Below, one piece after another: positions 1 through 8,452 of a DNA stretch of 64,000 nt. Source of the stretch: Rhizobium sp. C1 (GTDB taxonomy: Bacteria; Pseudomonadota; Alphaproteobacteria; Rhizobiales; Rhizobiaceae); assembly GCF_021026335.1 (NCBI RefSeq), contig NZ_JAJNCY010000002.1, forward strand, positions 248,001 through 312,000. Reading direction: 5' to 3'. Numbering within the stretch: the first letter of the stretch is position 1; the number at the start of each line of letters is the position of its first letter. Both the position numbers and the translations under genes were made by a program. Under the pieces are notes generated by a model. The model worked only from the letters and a program-made list of their open reading frames with translations. It was not told the DNA's origin and made no database searches.

Positions 1-537
1 GGCGCCGGCAATCTCTGCAGAGAGCGTCTTGTTCCAGCCGACGAGGGCCGAGCGCAGCGTGTTGGACAGCGCCAGATTGGCAATCGGCTCGAACACGCCG
101 GAGGAGGCCACCGTCAGCACACGCCCCCAGCCGCGCGCCTTCATCTGCGGCACGATGAGGTTGGTGAGCGTGATCACGCTGACAACCATCGACTGGAAAT
201 AGGTGTTCAGGTTCTCCGCGGTCAGCACCTGTTCCGCTGTGCCAGGAACGGGCCCGCCTGTATTGTTGACGAGGATATCGACGCCGCCGAGCAACCGCTC
301 GGCCTCACTTGCGATAAAGGCCGGAAAGCCGCTATCGGCAATGTCAGCGGCCACATACTGCGCCTTGCCCTTGCCCTCGGCATTGATCGCCGCGCAATTG
401 GCCGCCAGCTTGTCGGCGCTGCGTCCGCACAGGAGAACATCCGCGCCCTCGCGCGCCAGAGCCACGGCGATCCCCAGCCCGAGGCCGCGAGAGGAGGCGA
501 GCACGAGTGCGCGCTTGCCGGAAATACCCAGATCCAT
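1..537 (-). CDS. SDR family oxidoreductase, 3' end cut by window edge
   Basis: The first 179 codons are present; the C-terminus lies beyond the left edge. The protein starts MDLGISGKRALVLASSRGLG, so it has a Rossmann NAD(P)-binding fold with a glycine motif of the SDR type (SSRGLGLGI, residues 16-24) and an internal NNTGG in place of the usual NNAG. The catalytic Ser is present (ASSG), but the position normally holding the YxxxK tyrosine and lysine reads SNTLR, so both are replaced. The start is supported by AAAAGGAGAGACATC directly before the ATG. Substrate unknown; a non-classical or altered catalytic mechanism is inferred. It is transcribed divergently from the ETF-ubiquinone oxidoreductase gene. 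Confidence 0.88.
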   Translation of the reverse strand, partial: MDLGISGKRALVLASSRGLGLGIAVALAREGADVLLCGRSADKLAANCAAINAEGKGKAQYVAADIADSGFPAFIASEAERLLGGVDILVNNTGGPVPGTAEQVLTAENLNTYFQSMVVSVITLTNLIVPQMKARGWGRVLTVASSGVFEPIANLALSNTLRSALVGWNKTLSAEIAGA

Positions 538-833
538 GATGTCTCTCCTTTTATTTCTCTCGACTTATAATCTGATCGACTCGATCCGCAAAGCGGAGAT
601 CATCGGCCCTGAAAACCAAATCCAGCCGGATTTTTTCTTGCCATTTAATTGACGTTAACGTAAACGTAAGAGGATAAATCGTTTGTAATTTCGCACATGC
701 AAGAAATGCAAAGGATTTGGCGCATCCACGCTCGACAAGGCGATAAGCCTTTGTCAAAAAGCCTGACCAAATGAAACACCAGGCCGCGCGGGGCGACTTT
801 AAGAACATCTGCGGCTTGCTAGAGGAGAGAGCG
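538..833. other. Divergent intergenic region between SDR and etf-qo
   Basis: About 300 bases separate two divergent genes and contain no convincing gene. The only clear structure is the ACGT-rich dyad listed separately near 649-669. Promoters for both flanking genes must lie here, but no strong -35/-10 pair stands out. Confidence 0.7.
649..669. promoter_or_regulatory. ACGTTAACGT dyad upstream of etf-qo, MerR/LiuR-like site
   Basis: The sequence TTGACGTTAACGTAAACG contains the perfect 10-bp palindrome ACGTTAACGT (652-661) followed by a further ACGT half-site. Spaced ACGT/TTTACG repeats of this kind are typical of MerR-family regulators of branched-chain amino acid and fatty acid catabolism (LiuR type), whose regulons include electron-transfer flavoprotein genes. 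The site lies about 170 bases before the etf-qo start and 110 bases before the SDR start. The assignment to LiuR is inferred; the dyad is seen directly. Confidence 0.45.
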
Positions 834-2498
834 ATGAGCGGAGAGACAGAACTTCCGGAACGCGAGTCGATGGAATTCGACGTCGTGATCGTCGGCGCAG
901 GCCCGGCCGGTCTGTCGGCCGCCATCCGGCTGAAACAGGTGAATCCGGACCTGTCCGTCGTCGTGCTCGAAAAGGGCGCTGAAGTCGGCGCGCATATCCT
1001 TTCGGGCGCTGTCGTCGACCCGATCGGCATCGACGCGCTGCTGCCCGGCTGGCGCGAGGAGGAGGGGCACCCCTTCAAGACCGAGGTCAAGGACGATCAC
1101 TTTCTGCTGCTTGGCCCAGCCGGCTCGCTGCGTTTGCCGAACGTCCTGATGCCGCCGTTGATGAACAACCACGGCAACTACATCGTCTCGCTCGGCAATG
1201 TCTGCCGCTGGCTGGCGACGAAGGCCGAAGAGCTTGGTGTCGAAATCTATCCGGGCTTTGCCGCTGCCGAAGTGCTTTATAACGAGGCCGGCGCGGTGAT
1301 CGGTGTCGCCACGGGCGACATGGGCATCGAGAAGAACGGCGAGCCGGGTCCGAACTATGCCCGCGGCATGGCGTTGCTCGGCAAGTATGTGCTGATCTCC
1401 GAAGGCGTGCGCGGCTCGATCGCCAAGCAACTGATTGCCAAGTTCGATCTCTCCAAGGATCGCGAGCCGCAGAAATTCGGCATCGGCATCAAGGAACTCT
1501 GGGAGGTCAAGCCGGAGAACCACAAACAGGGTCTCGTCCAGCACTCCTTCGGCTGGCCGCTCGGCATGAAGACCGGTGGCGGCTCGTTCCTTTATCATTT
1601 GGAAGACAACCTCGTCGCCGTCGGCTTCGTGGTGCATCTGAACTACAAGAACCCTTATCTTTTCCCGTTCGAGGAATTCCAGCGCTTCAAGACGCATCCG
1701 GCAATCCGTGGCACATTCGAGGGCGGCAAACGCATCTCCTATGGCGCGCGTGCGATTACCGAAGGCGGCTGGCAGTCGGTGCCGAAGCTGTCCTTCCCGG
1801 GCGGTGCGCTGATCGGCTGTTCGGCGGGCTTCGTCAACGTGCCGCGCATCAAGGGCAGCCACAATGCCGTACTTTCCGGCATCCTCGCCGCCGACAAGGT
1901 CGCCGCAGCCATTGCCGCAGGCCGTGCCAATGACGAGCCGATCGAGATCGAAAACGAATGGCGCGATACGGCTATCGGCAAGGACCTGAAGCGCGTACGC
2001 AACGTCAAGCCGCTGTGGTCAAAATTCGGCACGGCGATCGGCGTCGGGCTCGGCGGTCTCGACATGTGGACCAACCAACTCTTCGGCTTTTCCTTCTTCG
2101 GTACGCTGAAGCATGGCAAGACGGACGCCGCCTCGCTCGAGCCCGCCTCGCAGCACAAGCCGATCAATTATCCGAAGCCGGATGGTGTGCTGACCTTCGA
2201 CCGCCTGTCCTCGGTGTTCCTCTCCAACACCAACCACGAGGAAGACCAGCCGGTTCACCTCAAAGTGAAGGATATGACGCTGCAGAAGTCATCGGAACTC
2301 GGCATCTATGCCGGTCCGTCTTCGCGTTACTGTCCGGCCGGTGTTTACGAGTGGGTCGAAAAGGACGGCGAGCAGACCTACGTCATCAACGCCCAGAACT
2401 GCGTCCACTGCAAGACCTGCGACATCAAGGACCCCAACCAGAACATCAACTGGGTTCCGCCGCAGGGTGGTGAAGGTCCGGTTTATCCGAACATGTAA
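834..2498 (+). CDS. Electron transfer flavoprotein-ubiquinone oxidoreductase
   Basis: Inner-membrane-associated flavoprotein that passes electrons from acyl-CoA and other dehydrogenases, via ETF, to ubiquinone. At 554 aa it matches the usual family length. The FAD-binding GAGPAG motif lies at about residues 21-26, and the C-terminal iron-sulfur domain shows RYCPAG followed by CVHCKTCDIKDP, the four Cys ligands of the 4Fe-4S cluster. An in-frame ATG exists 63 bases upstream, but the chosen start has GAGGAGAGAGCG directly before it and gives the family-typical N-terminus. The gene stands alone with its own terminator. A dyad upstream suggests control with acyl or branched-chain catabolism. Confidence 0.96.
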   Translation: MSGETELPERESMEFDVVIVGAGPAGLSAAIRLKQVNPDLSVVVLEKGAEVGAHILSGAVVDPIGIDALLPGWREEEGHPFKTEVKDDHFLLLGPAGSLRLPNVLMPPLMNNHGNYIVSLGNVCRWLATKAEELGVEIYPGFAAAEVLYNEAGAVIGVATGDMGIEKNGEPGPNYARGMALLGKYVLISEGVRGSIAKQLIAKFDLSKDREPQKFGIGIKELWEVKPENHKQGLVQHSFGWPLGMKTGGGSFLYHLEDNLVAVGFVVHLNYKNPYLFPFEEFQRFKTHPAIRGTFEGGKRISYGARAITEGGWQSVPKLSFPGGALIGCSAGFVNVPRIKGSHNAVLSGILAADKVAAAIAAGRANDEPIEIENEWRDTAIGKDLKRVRNVKPLWSKFGTAIGVGLGGLDMWTNQLFGFSFFGTLKHGKTDAASLEPASQHKPINYPKPDGVLTFDRLSSVFLSNTNHEEDQPVHLKVKDMTLQKSSELGIYAGPSSRYCPAGVYEWVEKDGEQTYVINAQNCVHCKTCDIKDPNQNINWVPPQGGEGPVYPNM

Positions 2499-2537
2499 AC
2501 TGTGCAGAAGTGCGCAGGCACTCATCAAATCATCAGC

Positions 2538-2574
2538 AAGGCCGGCCAGGAAATATCCATGAGCCGGCCTTTTT
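2538..2574 (+). terminator. Rho-independent terminator after etf-qo
   Basis: A perfect 9-bp stem AAGGCCGGC / GCCGGCCTT (2538-2546 with 2563-2571) is followed by a T run. It lies 40 bases after the etf-qo stop and just before the GNAT gene, so the two are probably separate transcripts or partly read through. Confidence 0.8.
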
Positions 2575-2590
2575 GCGGGAAAGAGGCATT

Positions 2591-3106
2591 ATGGGTTTCA
2601 CGATCAAGGCCGCCGGAATACCTGACTTCAAACGCATTCAGGAGATCGAGCTTGCAGCGTTTGAAACCCTGCGATCAGCCGGGGCAGTGTCGGGAAAGGC
2701 AGAGGCAAGTTCCGACGAAGAGCTTTTCCGCTACCTCGAAGACAACCTGTTGCTTGCAGCGTTCGATGCGGGCGGCGAGTTGCTCGGTTATGCCGGCGCC
2801 TACGCGGCTGGCACGGATTTGCATATCGGCGAGATGGACGTCGATCCCCGCTTTCAGCGCCGTGGCGTTGGTCGTTCTCTCATTTCTGCTTTTCTCGCGG
2901 AAGGCGGACGACGAAAGTTGAGGGCGGTGACGCTGACGACGGACAGGTTCGCGCCGTTCAACGCCCCCTTCTACGCATCCATGGGGTTTCAGCTTCTCGA
3001 GGGTAGCGAGATTCCCGAACGACTGAAGGCCATTCTGGACGGCGAGGTTGGGAGGGGCTTCGATCCAGCCAGACGTGTGGCGATGATCTTTCCGCTCGCA
3101 CAATAG
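2591..3106 (+). CDS. GNAT family N-acetyltransferase
   Basis: A 171-aa protein with a single GNAT fold. The acetyl-CoA-binding motif A is visible as MDVDPRFQRRGVGRSLISAF (about residues 79-98), with the QRRGVGR pyrophosphate loop, and the family C-terminal beta strand context APFNAPFYASMGFQ is present. The chosen ATG follows GAAAGAGGCATT; a longer upstream frame would run through the etf-qo terminator and is unlikely. The acceptor substrate cannot be told from sequence. It ends 7 bases before the stop of a converging MFS gene. Confidence 0.9.
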   Translation: MGFTIKAAGIPDFKRIQEIELAAFETLRSAGAVSGKAEASSDEELFRYLEDNLLLAAFDAGGELLGYAGAYAAGTDLHIGEMDVDPRFQRRGVGRSLISAFLAEGGRRKLRAVTLTTDRFAPFNAPFYASMGFQLLEGSEIPERLKAILDGEVGRGFDPARRVAMIFPLAQ

Positions 3107-3113
3107 AGGTTCG

Positions 3114-4352
3114 TTATCGCCGCGTCGTCATCATCCGCGCGGTCTTTTCCATCCGCCACGAAACCGCGAAGATCGCCAGCCCGATCAGCCCCAGGAACAT
3201 GCCGACATATCCCGTTGCGGGATAGCCGAAGCCGAGCATGACGACGAGGCCGCCGAGCCAGGCGCCGAGCGCATTGGCGACGTTGAAGGCGGAATGCATG
3301 GAGGCGGCGGCAAGCGCCTGACCTTCTGCGGCGACATCCATGAGCCGCGTCTGCACGGCGGGACCGGGCGCAAAGGTGCAGCCGGTGAAGAAGACGCAGA
3401 GGCAGAGCATGTAGGGGTTTGCCGCTGTCAGGCTGAAGAGCAGCATGATCGCCATGTTGAAGATCAGCATGCCGCCGATCGTCCCCATGATCGAGATGTC
3501 GGCGAGACGCGAACCGACAATATTACCGACATTCATGCCGACTCCGAAGATGCCCATGATGACCGGGATCCACACCGGCGACATCTTGGCGACCTCCAGC
3601 GCTGTCGGTGCGACATAGCTGAACACGGCAAACATGCCACCGAATCCGGTCGAGGCGATGAGAAGCGTGAGCCAGACCTGCGGACGCGTGAAGGCGACGA
3701 GCTCGCGCTTCATGCTGGCACCTTCCGCTACGGTGTCGCGCGGCACGTAGATGGCGCAGAGAACGACGGTGATAAGACCTATCACGCCGACGCCGCCAAA
3801 GACGACGCGCCAGTTCAGGAGCTGGCCGAAGAAGGACATCACCGGCGTGCCGGCCAGTGTCGCAACCGTCAGGCCCAGCATCATCCAGCCAACGGCGCGC
3901 GCCCGCATGCCGACGGGGACGAGCGAGGCCGAAACGAGCGCGGCAACGCCGAAATAGGCGCCATGCGGCAGGCCGGTGAGGAAACGCAGGAGCGTGAAAC
4001 TGGCGAATGTCGGCGCAAGAGAGCTCAGGATATTGCCGAGCGCAAACACACCCATCAGGCTCAGCAGCAGGTTCCGCCGCGAAAGTTTGGCGCCCAGCAT
4101 CGCAATGATCGGCGCGCCGACGACGACGCCCAGCGCATAGGCGCTGATGACATAGCCCGCCTGCGGGGGCGTCACGTTGAAGGCCGTGGCAATATCCGGC
4201 AGTACGCCCATGACGGCGAACTCGCCCGTCCCGATGCCGAAGCCGCCAACGGCAAGCGCAAAAATGACAAGCGCGACTTCGAAGCGAGTGTAGGTGCGGA
4301 TGCCAGCCTCTTCGGCCGCGGGCATGCTATCGGTGCAGACGGAATCGCTCAA
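3114..4352 (-). CDS. MFS transporter, DHA1 type (AraJ/YdhP-like)
   Basis: A 412-aa polytopic membrane protein with the 12-helix pattern of the major facilitator superfamily. The N-terminal half shows GIGTGEFAVMGVLPDIA in helix 1 and FLTGLPHGAYFGVAA around helix 4, both typical of the drug:proton antiporter-1 family that includes AraJ, YdhP and chloramphenicol-resistance-like exporters. The frame opens at a TTG preceded by GAGAGAGC; an ATG nine codons downstream has no obvious ribosome site, so TTG is preferred but not certain. Substrate unknown. It converges with the GNAT gene and is followed upstream by another SDR gene on the same strand. Confidence 0.9.
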   Translation of the reverse strand: MSDSVCTDSMPAAEEAGIRTYTRFEVALVIFALAVGGFGIGTGEFAVMGVLPDIATAFNVTPPQAGYVISAYALGVVVGAPIIAMLGAKLSRRNLLLSLMGVFALGNILSSLAPTFASFTLLRFLTGLPHGAYFGVAALVSASLVPVGMRARAVGWMMLGLTVATLAGTPVMSFFGQLLNWRVVFGGVGVIGLITVVLCAIYVPRDTVAEGASMKRELVAFTRPQVWLTLLIASTGFGGMFAVFSYVAPTALEVAKMSPVWIPVIMGIFGVGMNVGNIVGSRLADISIMGTIGGMLIFNMAIMLLFSLTAANPYMLCLCVFFTGCTFAPGPAVQTRLMDVAAEGQALAAASMHSAFNVANALGAWLGGLVVMLGFGYPATGYVGMFLGLIGLAIFAVSWRMEKTARMMTTRR

Positions 4353-4518
4353 AACGCGCTCTCTCGGAAAAACATCGACGCAGCGCGCAAAGGCGCGGCA
4401 TCAAACACGGGGGATGTCAGGTATCTGTAATCGACCGAAATGGTTCGACTGCCTTAGGGGTAGCAGAAGCGCTGAGGCACGTAAAGCAATTATTGCATTG
4501 CAGCAATTTTCGACGTGT

Positions 4519-5223
4519 TTAGATCGAGCGCATGATCCCGCCGTCAACGCGCAGATTCTGCCCCGTGATGTAACCGCCGCCGGGGGAGGCGAGGAAGGCG
4601 ACGGTCGCGGCGATTTCCTCCATCGAGCCATAGCGGCCCATGGGGATCTTCTCGCGCCGCTCATCCTTTTCCGGCAGGCTGTCGATATAGCCGGGAAGGA
4701 TGTTGTTCATGCGGATATTGTCGGCCGCATATTTGTCGGCAAAGAGCTTTGTGAAGGCGGCCAACCCTGCGCGGAAGACGCCCGATGTCGGGAACTGCGC
4801 GTCCGGCTCGAAAGCCCAGGCGGTTGAGATGTTGATGATGGCGCCGCCGCCCTGTGCCTGCATATGCGGTGTCACGAGCCGAGTCGGCCGGATGACGTTG
4901 AGCAGGTAATAGTCCATCCCGAGATGCCAGTCCTCGTCCGAAATATCGAGAACCGGCCCCTTCGGCCCATGACCCGCGCTGTTCACGAGCACATCGACAC
5001 GGCCGAAGCGCTCCAGCGACAGATCGACTAAACGTTTGATGTCGTCGGTGGATAGATTTGATCCCGTGACGCCAAGTCCTCCGAGTTCCGCAGCCAGCGC
5101 CTCCCCCTTGCCGGAGGAGGAAAGGATCGCGACCTTGTAGCCATCGGCGGCCAGCTTTCGCGCCGCAGCAGCGCCCATGCCGCTACCGCCTGCCGTGATC
5201 AGTGCCACTTTCAAATCGCTCAT
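4519..5223 (-). CDS. SDR family oxidoreductase with altered active site
   Basis: A 234-aa short-chain dehydrogenase. The N-terminus shows the nucleotide-binding motif TAGGSGMGAAAA and the central NSAGHGPKG element. The C-terminus has the usual GQNLRVDGG. The catalytic Ser lies in NIST. Where classical members read YxxxK before an AALAAFT helix, this protein reads SGVFR before AGLAAFTK, so both Tyr and Lys are replaced. The gene starts 11 bases after GGAGGACAG, a good ribosome site. The neighbour upstream is the QOR-like reductase on the same strand, separated by a stem-loop. Whether it is a reductase, an isomerase-like member or a catalytically altered form is open. Confidence 0.9.
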   Translation of the reverse strand: MSDLKVALITAGGSGMGAAAARKLAADGYKVAILSSSGKGEALAAELGGLGVTGSNLSTDDIKRLVDLSLERFGRVDVLVNSAGHGPKGPVLDISDEDWHLGMDYYLLNVIRPTRLVTPHMQAQGGGAIINISTAWAFEPDAQFPTSGVFRAGLAAFTKLFADKYAADNIRMNNILPGYIDSLPEKDERREKIPMGRYGSMEEIAATVAFLASPGGGYITGQNLRVDGGIMRSI

Positions 5224-5235
5224 CCTGTCCTCCGA

Positions 5236-5270
5236 AGTCGGTGCGCGGGCTTATTCCCCGCACACCGACT
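5236..5270 (-). terminator. Strong stem-loop between QOR-like gene and SDR gene
   Basis: A 14-bp stem with one mismatch (5236-5249 with 5257-5270, arms starting AGTCGGTG) sits 21 bases after the QOR stop and 13 bases before the SDR start on the minus strand. There is no T run, so it may be an intergenic stabiliser or attenuating structure rather than a full terminator. Confidence 0.5.
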
Positions 5271-5291
5271 CCTATACGGGTTTTCCCGCCC

Positions 5292-6305
5292 TTAGAACCC
5301 CGCCAGCACGAGTTTGCCCTTCATTCGGTTGGTTTCCACCAGGGCGTGGGCCTTCTTGAGGTTTGCAGCGTTGATAGTGCCCAGCACCTCGGTCAGCGTT
5401 GTCCGGATCGCGCCAACCTCGACAAGCCCGGCAACCTCATTCAGCAACTGATGCTGCCGCTCCATGTCGGCGGTCTGGTAGAGCGGCCGCGCGAACATCA
5501 TTTCCCAATGGACGGACACCGCCTTCGACTTGAACGGCATGATGTTGAAGGTCGCCGGGTCATCGATGAGCGCATAGCGTCCCTGCGGGGCAATCAGCGC
5601 GGCGACGTCGCCGATATAGCTGTCGGACTGGTTGGTGGAGAAGACGAAGCCCGGCTGGCCGATCTTCAGTGCGGTAACCTGTTCGGCCAACGTCTTCGTG
5701 TGGTCGACGACATGGTGCGCGCCCAGCATCTTCACCCAGTCCATGGTTTCCGGCCGCGAGGCGGTGGCGATGACGGTGAGATCGGTCAGGGCGCGGGCAA
5801 TCTGGATCGTCATGGATCCGACGCCGCCGGCCCCGCCAATTACCAGTAAGGCGTTGGCCGCGCCCGGCACCGCATCACCAACCTTAAGCCGGTCGAACAG
5901 GGTTTCATAGGCGGTGATCGAGGTCAGCGGAAGTGCGGCAGCTGCCGGAAAGTCGAGATTGGCGGGCATGCGTCCGACAATACGCTCGTCGACCAGCTGA
6001 AACTCGGCATTCGACCCGGCTCGATTGATCGCCCCGGCATAATAGACGCGGTCGCCCGGCTTGAAGAACGTCGCATCCGGCCCGGCCTTGACGACAACGC
6101 CGGCCGCATCCCAGCCGAGAACGAAGGGCTGGCCGTTCGCAGGGGCACGATTGGCGCGTAGCTTGACGTCGACGGGGTTCACCGAAACCGCCTTGATCTC
6201 GACAAGGATATCGCGCCCGGCCGGCTCGGGAACGGGAAGCTCCAGATCAATCAGCGAGTTTTCATCGGAAATCGGCAGAGGTTGTGAATAGGCGACGGCA
6301 CGCAT
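5292..6305 (-). CDS. Zinc-independent quinone oxidoreductase-like MDR protein
   Basis: A 337-aa medium-chain dehydrogenase/reductase. The N-terminal GroES-like domain has NPVDVKLR and GWDAAGVV, and the cofactor domain has the NADPH motif GGAGGVGS (about residues 157-164). The catalytic and structural zinc cysteines of true alcohol dehydrogenases are absent, so it belongs with zinc-free quinone/enone reductases (YogA or QorB-like), despite the common 'zinc-type' naming. It is divergent from an HxlR regulator across a 100-base region carrying repeated TAGTACC half-sites, the arrangement known for quinone- or electrophile-induced reductases. A role in quinone or electrophile detoxification is inferred from this context. 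Confidence 0.92.
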   Translation of the reverse strand: MRAVAYSQPLPISDENSLIDLELPVPEPAGRDILVEIKAVSVNPVDVKLRANRAPANGQPFVLGWDAAGVVVKAGPDATFFKPGDRVYYAGAINRAGSNAEFQLVDERIVGRMPANLDFPAAAALPLTSITAYETLFDRLKVGDAVPGAANALLVIGGAGGVGSMTIQIARALTDLTVIATASRPETMDWVKMLGAHHVVDHTKTLAEQVTALKIGQPGFVFSTNQSDSYIGDVAALIAPQGRYALIDDPATFNIMPFKSKAVSVHWEMMFARPLYQTADMERQHQLLNEVAGLVEVGAIRTTLTEVLGTINAANLKKAHALVETNRMKGKLVLAGF

Positions 6306-6342
6306 CAGTCTTCTCCTGTGTTTGAAAGACAGGAGCTATTAA

Positions 6343-6404
6343 GGTACTAAAGAAGAAAGCCGCAAGAATGCACATTTTTGGCCAGTAGTACCAAAAAGGA
6401 TACT
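6343..6404. promoter_or_regulatory. Repeated GTAC half-sites, candidate HxlR operator
   Basis: Between the divergent reductase and HxlR genes lie GGTACTA (6343-6349), its inverted copy TAGTACC (6386-6392) and a nearby TACT (6401-6404), giving an AGTAcC-5-GgaTACT dyad. HxlR-family regulators such as YodB and QorR bind GTAC or TACT/AGTA-centred inverted repeats between divergent genes. The repeats are seen; binding is inferred. Confidence 0.55.
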
Positions 6405-6408
6405 GTCA

Positions 6409-6828
6409 ATGTCTCGCCCCAGAGCCAAACTCGTCAAGGATTTTCCAGGTTGCGCCGTCGAGGCCGCGCTGAGTTTCATCGACGGCAAGTGGAAAGGCGT
6501 GCTGCTTTTTCATCTTCTGGCGGGCACGCAACGCTTCAACGAGCTGCGCCGCAAGCTGCCTTCGGTGACGCAGCGCATGCTGACCCGGCAATTGCGAGAA
6601 CTGGAGGAGGCGGGGCTTGTCCGCCGCACGGTTCACCCGGTCGTTCCGCCGCATGTTGATTATGATCTGACGCCGCTCGGACGAAGCATGGAGCCGGTGA
6701 TCCGGTCGTTGGCGATCTGGGGCCGCACTTACGTCTTCTGCGCCCAGGACGAGGCACATGTCGTGCCGCCGAAGGAAACGACGGAACTTCAGGGGGACGC
6801 TTTGCGTTACTTCGCAGACAGAGCATAA
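6409..6828 (+). CDS. HxlR family transcriptional regulator
   Basis: A 139-aa winged-helix protein of the HxlR (DUF24) family. The signature is complete: an N-terminal CAVEAALSFIDGKWKG helix with a Cys at about residue 16, then RFNELRRKLPSVTQRMLTRQL as recognition region (RFNELRRKLPS, QRMLTRQL), and a wing region ending in YDLTPLGRSMEPV. That conserved N-terminal Cys is the redox or electrophile sensor in YodB, HypR and QorR. The ATG follows AAGGATACTGTCA. The likely target is the divergent quinone oxidoreductase and the gene itself. Confidence 0.93.
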   Translation: MSRPRAKLVKDFPGCAVEAALSFIDGKWKGVLLFHLLAGTQRFNELRRKLPSVTQRMLTRQLRELEEAGLVRRTVHPVVPPHVDYDLTPLGRSMEPVIRSLAIWGRTYVFCAQDEAHVVPPKETTELQGDALRYFADRA

Positions 6829-6854
6829 AAAACCGGCCCCGTTTCGGAGCCGGT
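6827..6854 (-). terminator. Bidirectional terminator between hxlR-type and DUF2778 genes
   Basis: ACCGGC and GCCGGT arms (6832-6837 with 6849-6854), extended by CCG/CGG inside, form a stem-loop. On the minus strand it is followed by a run of T, so it should end the DUF2778 transcript; it can also serve the converging HxlR gene, whose TAA overlaps the tract. Confidence 0.75.
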
Positions 6855-6880
6855 ATGTACGGTGTGGACGTGAAGATCGA

Positions 6881-8072
6881 TCAGCCGCCGAAAAGCGAGG
6901 CGAGGAAGGACTTCTTGCCGCCCGTCGGTGCATCGTTGCCGAGGCTTTCGACGACAACCATGGTGTGAATTTCGCCGCGCTTGAAGTACTTCAGGAACGC
7001 GTAATAGTCCTTGAAGGCAATGCAGCCTGCGGAATCGCCAGGGCGACGACGCAAATAGGAATGCGTCAGGATACCGTCGCGGCCGAACATCTTCGACGGA
7101 TATTGAGGCGTCATGCGAAGCGCCGGAACACCGTGGAAAGGGCTTTCGCGCATGGATAGCCGGTAGGTATTCGGCGGCGTCGGGCCCTTGGTCTTGACGT
7201 TCTTGTACTTCGGGTTGTCGCGATACTGACCGAGACCGGAATGCGCTTCGAAGCGCGTACCATCGGGCATGTAAACCGTCTTTGCCGTAATATCGTAGAT
7301 GGCGACGCCAGCCTGCATCTTCGGCATCACGGCAGCCTTGCGCGGCAGGCCCATCTCTTCATTGTCGACCTGCGGGCTGGCATAGGCCAGAGCCTGCTTG
7401 GGCGCTTCGTTCTTGGCAGCGACCGGCGGAGCGGGCGGTTTGGGCCAGCCTTCGGGCCGCGCCATCGGCAGCGGCGCGTCGAAATCCGGGTCCTGCATCA
7501 CCAGGCTGAAGCGGTTTTCTGGGCTGTCGGGCGTTGCAATGCTTGCGACCTGCTGATCGGCCTGCGGCTTTTCCGGAACGGATGCGGTGGCGACGAGCGG
7601 TGAATCTTCGATCTTGGGCGCTTCTGTCGGCGTCGGCACACTGGCCAGACGCATCATGTTCTTCATGTCGGCCTGCGCAAAAACCTCTGCCTTCTTCGGC
7701 AGGACCGAAACGTCCACGGAAGCCACGGCTTCGCGCGGCGGCACGGTGTAGGACTTGGCGGCATGTGTCACGACGGCGTCGGCCACGAAGGGATAGAGAC
7801 GCGAGGATTTCTCGGCGCGAATGTTGCGCGCTTCGTACTGCTCCTTGGTCGGAGGCAGGGGATCCGTCAGCGTGAGGCGAATCTTGCTGGTTTCAGCCGG
7901 TGCGTTATGCGTGGATGTAACGGTAGCAAATGCGATCAACAGCGCTGTCGCGCCCGTTGCTGCAATCGCCGCGCCCTGGGACATGCTCAATCCGGTAGCC
8001 TTCGTCGCTGTCGCCTTTTGCGGACGGAGGGGGACCCGGAAACCGCCGGCGATATCTGCCACATTTGCCATT
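6881..8072 (-). CDS. DUF2778 L,D-transpeptidase-like envelope protein
   Basis: A 396-aa protein with one N-terminal membrane helix (about residues 32-50, GAAIAATGATALLIAFATV), a long Pro/Ala-rich periplasmic stretch, and a C-terminal DUF2778 domain (about 270-380). The domain carries ILTHSYL and GDSAGCIAF, giving the His and Cys of an L,D-transpeptidase-type active site as in Tlde1-related proteins. It probably cuts or cross-links peptidoglycan stem peptides. The start ATG is preferred over a GTG 14 bases upstream because GGAG precedes it at suitable distance. Being single-copy here without a neighbouring immunity gene or secretion cluster, a housekeeping wall role is more likely than a secreted toxin. 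Confidence 0.85.
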
Positions 8073-8452
8073 AAACTCGGCTCCACTCGTTACGCAGACC
8101 CGCACCGGAGCAAGACTTGCTCTGCGGGGAACTGATGAGCCTAGTGTGACAAACTATGGTAACCAAATGGTTTACGCGGCCTTCTGAATTGTAAGCATGC
8201 CTAAAACAACGCGTTAAAGATATGACCTTATTGGCCATTTTACGGCATGAGTCAACAAATTCGGCCTTCTGCAAGCCTGTGGTGGTTACCGGCTCCCTCG
8301 AAATACCAGAATGCAAAAACCGCGCCGGAAGGTCCGACGCGGTTAGGAATATGCGAGAGCTTGCTTGCGCGAAGCATTCTGTCCCTTATCGGGCTTCTTC
8401 TTCTTGTCATGTACTGGGGAAGCGATCACGTGGCGATCCGTTCGACTTCGGA
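8073..8452. other. Intergenic region between DUF2778 and Sel1-like genes
   Basis: About 380 bases. It holds the DUF2778 promoter region, then a terminator (8313-8344) serving the Sel1-like gene on the minus strand. Between that terminator and the Sel1 stop, a lysine-rich reading frame (KKKKPDKGQ) exists on the minus strand but has no credible start. No other gene is supported. Confidence 0.6.
8313..8344 (-). terminator. Rho-independent terminator, minus strand
   Basis: AACCGCG (8318-8324) pairs with CGCGGTT (8338-8344); the inner CCGGA/TCCG extends the stem. On the minus strand the stem is followed by a T run (complement of 8315-8319). It lies 110 bases after the Sel1-like stop codon. Confidence 0.75.

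Noticed and set aside
6881-8072. DUF2778 protein as a secreted antibacterial toxin (Tlde1 type)
   Set aside because: No immunity gene or type VI genes nearby and an N-terminal membrane helix; a wall-housekeeping role fits better.
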